A stretch of DNA of 50,525 bases, taken from contig DAOTEJ010000010.1 of NCBI GenBank assembly GCA_035454085.1, positions 1 through 50,525 on the forward strand. Reading direction: 5' to 3'. Source of the DNA: DAOTEJ01 sp035454085. Lineage in GTDB: Bacteria > Pseudomonadota > Gammaproteobacteria > Burkholderiales > Burkholderiaceae_F. Of the stretch, positions 44,222 through 50,525 are shown piece after piece. The notes under the pieces were generated by a model. That model ran no database searches. It was not told the origin of the DNA and saw nothing but the letters and a program-made list of their open reading frames with translations. The first letter of the stretch is position 1, and each line of letters begins with the position of its first letter. The translations under genes and the position numbers were made by a program.

Positions 44222-45177
44222 GCGTCGTGGCGCACCAGGCGCTTGAGCCCCAGCCACTGCTGCGCCCAGAAGCCCTCGCCGTAGTTGCGCGCGCGCCCGG
44301 CCGGCTCGGGCAACTGGTCGCGGATGCCGGTGGGCTCGACGCTGCGCCGGAAGTCGGCTGTCCCGAAGATCCAGTCCCACACCGGAAACAGCACGGCGAA
44401 GTTGCAGCCCCAGTGCGCGCCCTCGTGCCCGAAGCCGATCGCATGGTGACGCCGATGGAAAATGGGGCTCACCAGCACTCGGTCGAAAGGCCCGAAGGAC
44501 AGGCGCACATTGGCGTGTTGCAGGCTTTGCAGGGCCCGGGTGAGGATGATCACGCCGACGAACTGCGAGGGCTCCACCCCGATCGCCAGCGCCACCGCGG
44601 CGAGGATCGCGTCGCGGATCAGGTCGTCGAGCAGGTGGTTGCGGTTGTCGGCCCACAGGCTCATCTGCCGCTGCGAGTGATGCAGCGCGTGCAGGCTCCA
44701 CCACCAGGCCCAACGGTGCTGGGCGCGGTGGATCCAGTAGTCGACGAAGTCCAGCAGCACGAGGTAGGCGAGAAAGCTCACCCAGGCGATGTCGGTGACC
44801 CCGGGCCAGAGGCCCTCGAGATTGAAGGGCGTGATCCCGAACTCGCGCATCAGGCGCGCCGCCGCGAAGGCCAGCGGCGTGAGCACCATGAAGATGAGCA
44901 GAGGTAACAGACCCAGGCGGTGCAGCAGCGTGTAGAGCACGTCGACGCGCGTCGCCTTGCGGTCCGCCCAGCGTTCAGCCGGGAACAGGGCTTCGAGCGG
45001 GCGCAGCAGCGCATACAGCAGCACGATCTGCAGCGCCCCGAGCACCACCCACTCCAGGCTCTCGTAGGCCTTCTCCTGCCAGCTCATCAGGCCCAGGGCG
45101 TAGAGGGCGGGATCGACCAGGTGCTGGAAGAGCCAGGACTGGACGGTGTCGAGCATCGACTCGAGGGTCTCGATCAT
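44218..45177 (-). CDS. Fatty acid hydroxylase / sterol desaturase family protein
   Basis: A 319-residue integral-membrane diiron enzyme. The histidine boxes HRAQH (WIHRAQHRWAW), HALHHS and HRRHH (SPIFHRRHHAIGFGHEGAH) are all present, with several membrane helices before and between them. Bacterial members hydroxylate fatty acids, carotenoids or hopanoid-like lipids; substrate not evident. ATG 45177 overlaps the deacetylase stop as ATGA. Confidence 0.92.
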   Translation of the reverse strand: MIETLESMLDTVQSWLFQHLVDPALYALGLMSWQEKAYESLEWVVLGALQIVLLYALLRPLEALFPAERWADRKATRVDVLYTLLHRLGLLPLLIFMVLTPLAFAAARLMREFGITPFNLEGLWPGVTDIAWVSFLAYLVLLDFVDYWIHRAQHRWAWWWSLHALHHSQRQMSLWADNRNHLLDDLIRDAILAAVALAIGVEPSQFVGVIILTRALQSLQHANVRLSFGPFDRVLVSPIFHRRHHAIGFGHEGAHWGCNFAVLFPVWDWIFGTADFRRSVEPTGIRDQLPEPAGRARNYGEGFWAQQWLGLKRLVRHDA

Positions 45178-46031
45178 CGGGCGGCGTGCCGGGCGAGTTG
45201 AGCAGACAGTTCACGGGGCGGGGTCTGCGCGCGGTAGGCGGGGTGCTCGGTGAGCGTGCGGAAGCACAGGCCCCGCTGCTTGAGCCCCGCGATCAGCGGA
45301 TCGAGCGTCGGCGCCCAGGTCTGCTTGCGCGACCAGATGCCCAGGTGGGCCATCAGCACGTCGCCGTCGCGCACGTCGCGCAGCGCGCGCGCCAGAAGGG
45401 CCTCGTTCGAAACCTGCTCGGAGGGTAGCTCGTCGCCCAGGAATCCGGCGGGTGCCCAGCGCACGTGGGCGTAGCCGCAGGCCTGAGCGGCCGCGAGCGC
45501 ATTGGGCGTCGTGTACCCGCCGGGCGCGCGCCACAGCGCATCGACCCCGCGGCCGGTGAGCTCGCGCAGGGCGGCATCGACCCGCTTGAGTTCAGCGCAG
45601 GTCTGATCGGCGTCGAGGGTGAGCGCGCGTCCGGCATCGGCGCCGAACTGCGGGCGGTAGCGCACTGCGCCCCCGGGCGCGTCGGCGAGGAAGCGACCGT
45701 GCCGCCAGGTGTGCGTGCCGAAGGCGTGGCCCTCGGCCACGCGCGCCCGCCAGTAGCCGGCCCAGGCGGCATCGAGCGCCGCGTCGCCGCGCACGGTCTT
45801 CTCGTTGGCCAGGAAGAAGGTGGCGCGCACCTGGTGGCGGGCGAGCGTGTCGGCAATCAGCTGCGCCTGGCTCATGCTGCCGGTGTCGAAGCTCAGGTAC
45901 ACATGACCACGACAGACCTGTTCAGTGGCACGCGCCTGGCCTTGAAGGCCGGGTAGCAGCGCGCACAGCGACGCCAGCAGAACGGCGCGCAGCCCCCCGC
46001 GCCACCGCCGATGAAGCAGCCCTACTTCCAT
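45174..46031 (-). CDS. Polysaccharide deacetylase (NodB) family protein
   Basis: A 285-residue exported protein with a signal segment (residues 10-35, GLRAVLLASLCALLPGLQGQARA) and a NodB fold. Motif 1 is YLSFDTGSMS, so the usual metal-binding second Asp is Thr. Motif 2, GTHTWRHGRF, keeps both His, and motif 3 is LWRAPGGYTTP. LMAHLG near the end fits motif 5. ATG 46031 lies within the last codons of the upstream beta-propeller gene. Substrate unknown (peptidoglycan, chitooligomer or exopolysaccharide). Confidence 0.85.
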   Translation of the reverse strand: MEVGLLHRRWRGGLRAVLLASLCALLPGLQGQARATEQVCRGHVYLSFDTGSMSQAQLIADTLARHQVRATFFLANEKTVRGDAALDAAWAGYWRARVAEGHAFGTHTWRHGRFLADAPGGAVRYRPQFGADAGRALTLDADQTCAELKRVDAALRELTGRGVDALWRAPGGYTTPNALAAAQACGYAHVRWAPAGFLGDELPSEQVSNEALLARALRDVRDGDVLMAHLGIWSRKQTWAPTLDPLIAGLKQRGLCFRTLTEHPAYRAQTPPRELSAQLARHAAR

Positions 46032-46996
46032 CCGGCGGCGTTGTTGAAGAACACGCCGTGGGGCGACTTGCCCACCGGGATGGTCTCGACGATCTTGCGA
46101 GACTCGAGGTCGACGATGCTCACGGTCTTGCCGAAGCGCTGCGTCACCCACATGCGCTTGCCGTCGGCGGTGATCTCCATGCAGTCCGGTCCGTAGGGCA
46201 CGGCGATGTCGTGCTTCTTCTCGAGCGTGGCCTGGTCGATCAGGCTCACCGTGTTGTCGACACGGTTCGAGACATACACATGGCGTCCGTCACCCAGCGG
46301 CCGGAAGTTGTGCGCACCGCGACCCGTCTTGATGCGCTTGACGCTCTTCTGCGCGCGCCAGTCGATCACCTCGATGAAGTCGGCACCCGTCATGCCGATC
46401 AGCAGGTGCTTGTCGTCGGGCGTCATCCAGATCCCGGCGGGCGTGTTGCCGGTCTTCATCTTCCACAGCGGCGTCTGGTCGGCCAGGCGGATGGCGATCA
46501 GCTCGTCGCTGTCCTGCAAGGTGACGAAGGCGATCGCGCTGTCGGCGCTGAAGGCAATGTGGCTCGGCGTCTTGGGCGCGGGCACCGACTTCGCGAGCTT
46601 GAGGTCCTGGCCGTTGTTGCTGGCGGCATAGATGTCGACGCGGTGCAGGCGGTTGCCCGCGGCGACGAACCACTTCTTGTCGGGCGAGTAGCCGATCTGG
46701 TAGGGGTCGGGAATGTTCTTCACGCGGCGCTGGATCTCGCCGGTGGCGGGGTTCAGGAAGACGAGGTCGTTGCCCGCGGCATTGGCCACGATCAGCGACT
46801 GCCCGTCGGGCGACGCCATGAGGTGGTGCGGCTCCTTGCCGATGTCGAAGCGCTTGATCTCCTTGCGCGTGGCCTGATCGATCAGGCTCACGGTCGCGTC
46901 ACCGGAATTGAGCACCACCACCACCGTGGCGCCCGCCACCTGCGCCAATAGCGCCAGCACGCCGCCCGCCACCACTCGCTTCAAAACCGTGTTCAT
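46022..46996 (-). CDS. YVTN-type beta-propeller periplasmic protein
   Basis: A 324-residue protein with a signal peptide (LKRVVAGGVLALLAQVAGA) and about seven repeats of the VxxID-x(n)-G-x-x-P pattern (SLIDQATRKEIKRFDIGKEPHH, SIVDLESRKIVETIPVGKSPHG). This is the YVTN/cytochrome-d1-like propeller; no CxxCH heme site is present. Such propellers mostly act as binding scaffolds. It heads a five-gene overlapping minus-strand unit. ATG 46996. Confidence 0.88.
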   Translation of the reverse strand: MNTVLKRVVAGGVLALLAQVAGATVVVVLNSGDATVSLIDQATRKEIKRFDIGKEPHHLMASPDGQSLIVANAAGNDLVFLNPATGEIQRRVKNIPDPYQIGYSPDKKWFVAAGNRLHRVDIYAASNNGQDLKLAKSVPAPKTPSHIAFSADSAIAFVTLQDSDELIAIRLADQTPLWKMKTGNTPAGIWMTPDDKHLLIGMTGADFIEVIDWRAQKSVKRIKTGRGAHNFRPLGDGRHVYVSNRVDNTVSLIDQATLEKKHDIAVPYGPDCMEITADGKRMWVTQRFGKTVSIVDLESRKIVETIPVGKSPHGVFFNNAAGWK

Positions 46997-47104
46997 CCGT
47001 GCCTCGCCTGCTTCATGCTGCCAGTAGCGATTCTAGCCAAGCACTCCGGGCGAGCCCCTTTGGCGCGGTGCACGGCGCGTACCGCTCGCGCGTTAGATCT
47101 CACC

Positions 47105-48958
47105 ATGAGCCCCTTCATTCGCCAGTGCCTCCAGCTGCCAGGCCTCCTTTGGCACCCGCCGGGCGCGAGCCGGGCGTACCGGTGCCGGCCGATCGAGCGT
47201 CGCCGCTCGCTTGCGCGCCTGTGGCTCGCCGCCCTGCTGGCGAGCTGCGCGGCGTGCGTACCCGCACTGTCCCAGGCCACGGACCCGCCGGGACGGGTGG
47301 GACGCATCGCCTTTGTATCGGGAGCGGTGAGCGTGGACACCGAGTCCGGCCCCGAGCCCGCGCTGCTCAACTGGCCGGTGGTCGCGGGCACGCGCGTTGC
47401 CACCGGCCCCGCGGGCAGGGTGGAAGTGCGCATCGGCTCGATGAGCCTGCGGCTCGATGCGGACTCCGTGCTCGCCCTGCCCCGGCTCGACGACGAGAGC
47501 GTGCAACTCGTACTCGAGCGCGGCGTGATGGCCATCACGGTGCGCAATCCCGAGTGGCTGCCCGAGCTCGACCTCACCACCCCGCGCGCCCGCGTCGACG
47601 TTCTCGAGCCGGGTCGCTACCGCATCGAGGCCCGCCCGGCCGCGACGCGCCTTGCGGTGCGCGAGGGCCTGGCGCGCCTGGCCGCGGGGCGCATGGTGTT
47701 CACGGTGCGCGCCGGCGAGACCGGCGAGCTCGCCGGCGAGCCCTATGCCGGCTTCGCCCTGGTGGGCGCCCAGTTCACCGCCTTCGACGAGTGGAGCGCG
47801 GCGCGCGATCGCGAGCAGGCCGCGCCCCAGGGCGCGCGGCTCGCCTCGCCCGAGATGACCGGCATCGAAAGCCTGGACCAGTTCGGTCGCTGGAACAGCG
47901 TCGAGTCCTACGGCGAGGTCTGGTTCCCGAGCAGCGTCCCCTCCGGCTGGGCACCGTATTCACAGGGCCAGTGGGTGTGGATCGCTCCCTGGGGCTGGAC
48001 CTGGCTCGACGCCGCGCCCTGGGGCTTCGCGCCGTTTCACTACGGCCGCTGGGTGCTGATCGGCGGCGCCTGGGGCTGGGTGCCGGGCGCGTGGACCGCC
48101 CGGCCCGTGTATGCGCCCGCCCTGGTCGCCTGGCTGGGCGCACCCGGCGGCGTGAACGTGAGCGGCAGCGTGGGCTGGCTGCCGCTCGCGCCGGGCGAGG
48201 CCTACCTGCCCTGGTACGCCACGACGCGGCCGTATCTGGACCGGGTCAATCGCGCCCACCTGCCGCCGGGCACGGCGGTGCCCGTCGCGCCGCGCAGCGA
48301 CTACCGCCATGCGCGCTCGCCTGGAGCGATCGCCTGGATTCCCCATCAGGACCTGGGGCGCGCGCCCGTGCCGCGTGTGCGTATCGCGCCTCCGCCGCAG
48401 ACGGCGCCCCTGCCGGCGGCGCCGCCGCCGCCCGCGCCGGGAACCAAGCGCCACCCCACGCCGATCCCTTTGCCGCGCACCGAGCGCCCCGAGGTGCCGG
48501 GCGCGACTCCCGCACCGCGCCCCTGGCCGGCGCCCATCCCGCCGCCCGCCGCGGTGGCGCCCTCGCCCCCCGTGCCCGGCCAGGCCGCGCCGGCGCTGCC
48601 GCATCAACCGCGCCCCGGAGCCGGTGCGGGAGTCTCCTCACCGCCGCACGTGGCCACGCCGCCAGGCGCGCCTGCATCCGCCGCGCCGCGCTTTCCCGTG
48701 GCCGCGCCACCCGCGCCAGCGACGCCTCCGCCGCCGGGTGCCGGTGCACCTGCCGGGCGCCACCCGGTGACTGCGCCGACCGCCCCACAGGCGGGCCACG
48801 GCAACGCGCCGCCGAGCGCGACAGCGCCCGCCTCCGCGCCGCCCCACGCAGTTCCCCCGCCCGCGCCGCGTCCGGCGCCGCCGTCGCCACCGGCGGCCGA
48901 GCCTCCGGGCGAGCGTCAGGCCCCGGGCGCACCGCGCGCGCGGCGGCAGATGGAGTAA
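47105..48958 (+). CDS. FecR-domain / DUF6600-like exported protein with proline-rich tail
   Basis: A 617-residue exported protein. After a basic N-terminus, a hydrophobic signal (LARLWLAALLASCAACVPALSQA) precedes a FecR-type beta domain at about residues 65-190 (GRIAFVSGAVSVDTESG, TRVATGPAGRVEVRIG). A Trp-rich segment follows at about 255-370 (GWAPYSQGQWVWIAPWGWTW, YGRWVLIGGAWGWVPGAW), as in DUF6600 proteins. The last 200 residues are almost only Pro and Ala. ATG 47105 is chosen by position before the signal; an in-frame ATG at 47015 is less likely. Probably a cell-wall or periplasm-spanning structural protein. Confidence 0.78.
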   Translation: MSPFIRQCLQLPGLLWHPPGASRAYRCRPIERRRSLARLWLAALLASCAACVPALSQATDPPGRVGRIAFVSGAVSVDTESGPEPALLNWPVVAGTRVATGPAGRVEVRIGSMSLRLDADSVLALPRLDDESVQLVLERGVMAITVRNPEWLPELDLTTPRARVDVLEPGRYRIEARPAATRLAVREGLARLAAGRMVFTVRAGETGELAGEPYAGFALVGAQFTAFDEWSAARDREQAAPQGARLASPEMTGIESLDQFGRWNSVESYGEVWFPSSVPSGWAPYSQGQWVWIAPWGWTWLDAAPWGFAPFHYGRWVLIGGAWGWVPGAWTARPVYAPALVAWLGAPGGVNVSGSVGWLPLAPGEAYLPWYATTRPYLDRVNRAHLPPGTAVPVAPRSDYRHARSPGAIAWIPHQDLGRAPVPRVRIAPPPQTAPLPAAPPPPAPGTKRHPTPIPLPRTERPEVPGATPAPRPWPAPIPPPAAVAPSPPVPGQAAPALPHQPRPGAGAGVSSPPHVATPPGAPASAAPRFPVAAPPAPATPPPPGAGAPAGRHPVTAPTAPQAGHGNAPPSATAPASAPPHAVPPPAPRPAPPSPPAAEPPGERQAPGAPRARRQME

Positions 48959-49068
48959 GCAGCGAGGCACGCGCTCCGACCACGCATGGGCCTACGCCGG
49001 CACGGGTCACCGTAGCGTGCCCCGCGCCTTGCGCCTACAGTCGTGGCCAATCGCCCCCGGAGATGACC

Positions 49069-49659
49069 ATGCTTGCTCGCTCCCTGGCACCGCTTGCTGC
49101 GCTGGCCCTGCTGGCTTGCGCCGCCCCCAAGACGCCGACCCCGGCCCTCGAGCCGGCGACCGCCCCCGCGTCGCCTGCCGGCCCCAGCCCGCGGGCCACC
49201 CTCGTGCCGGCGAACGTCGACGTGCTCTCGGCACAGTTCGGCCTGTTCGGATCCGACCCGCAGGGCCGCCGCGTCCTGTTCGAGACCGATCGCTTTCCCG
49301 CGGTGACGGCGGCGCCCTACGGCTGGTACGTGGTGTTCAAGACCGACAAGCCCACGGTGATCTGGCGCGAAGAGTTCGAGTTGCCGGTGGCCCCTCCCAC
49401 CTGGGGACCGGGCGAGGCCATGGGCGTGTTCAGCGTTTCGCCCGACCGGCGCACGGCGGTGACCGAGCGCATCATTCCCACGCGGGTGGGCTTCGTGAGC
49501 AACGAGTGGCGCTACGCCCCGGGCGACCCGGTCGGCGCGCACAAGATGCGCGTGTATCTCGACGGCCAGCTCGTCAAGGAGTTCAGCTTCGAGATCCAGG
49601 ACGGCCCGGGCTCGCGCCGCGGACCGCGCGACGAGGGCGGCACGGGCTCGCGCGTCTGA
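49069..49659 (+). CDS. Putative lipoprotein, unknown function
   Basis: A 196-residue protein with a lipoprotein signal (LARSLAPLAALALLAC, lipobox LLAC with Cys17), a 30-residue Pro/Ala linker, then a single beta-rich domain (QFGLFGSDPQGRRVLFETDRFP ... AHKMRVYLDGQLVKEFSFEIQ). I do not recognise the domain. ATG 49069 is favoured over ATG 49063 because GGAG sits 6 bp before it. Confidence 0.75.
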   Translation: MLARSLAPLAALALLACAAPKTPTPALEPATAPASPAGPSPRATLVPANVDVLSAQFGLFGSDPQGRRVLFETDRFPAVTAAPYGWYVVFKTDKPTVIWREEFELPVAPPTWGPGEAMGVFSVSPDRRTAVTERIIPTRVGFVSNEWRYAPGDPVGAHKMRVYLDGQLVKEFSFEIQDGPGSRRGPRDEGGTGSRV

Positions 49660-49686
49660 GTCGCCCGCGCCGCGGGGGCAGCGCGC

Positions 49687-50118
49687 TCAGGGCGCGAGTT
49701 CGTCGCGTTGGGGCGCGTCCGGCGGGGTCGAGGGGATGCGCCACAGCCCGATCGCCAGGCCCAGCCCGAACAGTGCCAGCAGGCCCTTGAGCCACAGCGG
49801 CTTCACGAAGAAGACGATCGAGGCCCCGAGCGTCGCGCTCATCAGCGCGATCGCCACCCACTTGGTCTTGCGCGGGATGGTGCGGTTCTTCTCCCACTGG
49901 TGAATCAGCGGCCCGAAGGTGCGGTTGCCCAGCAACCAGGCGTGAAAGCGCGGCGACGAGCGCGCGAAGCACGCCGCCGCCAGCAGCAGGAAGGGCGTGG
50001 TCGGCAGCAGCGGCAGAAAGATGCCGAGCAGGCCCAGGCCGACGCAGGCGAACCCCGCCGCGTTCAGCAGGCCGCGAACGAGGGGCGATGGCGCTGGGCG
50101 TACGGGCGCAGGATTCAC
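49687..50118 (-). CDS. YbaN/DUF454-family membrane protein
   Basis: A small inner-membrane protein with three or four helices and the DUF454 signature: GFACVGLGLLGIFLPLLPTTPFLLLAAACFARSSPRFHAWLLGN, then FGPLIHQWEKNRTIPRKTKW. The start is uncertain; GTG 50118 gives 143 residues with a short Pro-rich lead, and TTG 50181 would add 21. Function unknown. Confidence 0.83.
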   Translation of the reverse strand: MNPAPVRPAPSPLVRGLLNAAGFACVGLGLLGIFLPLLPTTPFLLLAAACFARSSPRFHAWLLGNRTFGPLIHQWEKNRTIPRKTKWVAIALMSATLGASIVFFVKPLWLKGLLALFGLGLAIGLWRIPSTPPDAPQRDELAP

Positions 50119-50190
50119 GGCAGGTCGAAGTGCAGGATCAGGCGGCAAAGTTGAGGGCGCAAGTCTGGCACGGTGCGGCAAGCCGCTCGC

Positions 50191-50525
50191 CTAGCGGCGC
50201 AGCGACTCCCAGACCTTCTGCAGGCGCTTGGCACTGACCGGCATGGGGGTGCGCAGTTCCTGGGCGAACAGGCCCACGCGCAGCTCCTCGAGCAGCCAGC
50301 GAAACTCTTCCAGTCGCGGGTCGGCCACACCCTTGCGCGCTGCGAGTTCGCGCTGCCAGGGCGTCATCAGCTGGGCCAGTTCGGCCATGCGTGCCGAGTC
50401 CCGCGCCGGGTCGGCCTTGAGCTTGTCGAGCCGCGCCGCGATCGCCTTGAGGTAGCGCGGGTAGTGCGCGAGCTGCGCCGCCGGCACCTCGACGATGAAG
50501 CGCCGCGGGAACAGGCCGCGCAGCT
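50191..50525 (-). CDS. hrpA: ATP-dependent RNA helicase HrpA, C-terminal fragment
   Basis: The last 110 residues of a protein whose 5' part lies beyond the window. The text RRFIVEVPAAQLAHYPRYLKAIAARLDKL and the ending FRWLLEELRVGLFAQELRTPMPVSAKRLQKVW match the C-terminal DUF3418 region of HrpA DEAH-box helicases. The helicase core is not visible, so the assignment rests on this tail only. Confidence 0.85.
   Translation of the reverse strand, partial: LRGLFPRRFIVEVPAAQLAHYPRYLKAIAARLDKLKADPARDSARMAELAQLMTPWQRELAARKGVADPRLEEFRWLLEELRVGLFAQELRTPMPVSAKRLQKVWESLRR

Overview
The window is uniformly high-GC chromosomal DNA with the gene content of a betaproteobacterium, most like Burkholderiales. 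Indicators are a PHB phasin, an Aat/Bpt aminoacyl-transferase pair, a Bug/TctC-type periplasmic binding protein, a urtABCDE urea transporter and a hutUHGI histidine operon. No mobile element, CRISPR array or rRNA was seen. It is draft sequence: two runs of exactly 100 N (26821-26920 and 28095-28194) are scaffold gaps. The second is almost certainly artificial, because the same 55 bases lie on both sides of it.

Layout. 1-871 (-): 3'-truncated Dyp-type peroxidase. 1023-6469 (+): hutU-hutH-hutG-hutI, histidine to glutamate through the single-step formimidoylglutamase. 6475-8124 (+): tandem palindromes, a solo XRE regulator and an alpha/beta hydrolase. 8191-9511 (-): small Cys4 protein, initiator tRNA-fMet and an Asp/Glu racemase-family protein. 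9583-15407 (+): urtABCDE behind NtrC-like sites and a near-consensus sigma-54 promoter. 15563-19279 (+): NUDIX, aat, bpt, pyrD, thpR. 19390-21402 (+): membrane Fe-S oxidoreductase. 21411-24830 (-): methyltransferase, then lutA-lutB plus an NTF2-like protein and no lutC, with a divergent IclR regulator at 24970. 25849-28284 (-): PBP7-type peptidase and Bug protein, each crossed by a gap.

28402-33682 (+): four helically phased GTAAG repeats, then DUF485 protein, actP-like symporter, CBS/DUF294 nucleotidyltransferase-like protein and a DEDDh exonuclease. 33726-40077 (-): a compact run reading HDAC-like, EamA, thioesterase, nitroreductase, D-malate/tartrate dehydrogenase, DcuC transporter and dipeptidase E. 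40333-42673 (+): phasin, a structured RNA candidate ending in a strong terminator, and an orphan TAXI solute-binding protein. 42690-46996 (-): five overlapping genes (beta-propeller, polysaccharide deacetylase, fatty acid hydroxylase, EI24, molybdopterin-binding-like). 47105-50525: FecR/DUF6600-type protein, a lipoprotein, a YbaN-like protein and the 3' end of hrpA.

The metabolic theme is scavenging of small nitrogen and carbon sources: histidine, urea, lactate, acetate-type monocarboxylates, C4-dicarboxylates and Asp-X dipeptides. The signals most worth a second look are the RNA candidate at about 41055-41177, the sigma-54/NtrC architecture before urtA, the GTAAG array before the symporter operon and the paired palindromes before the XRE gene.
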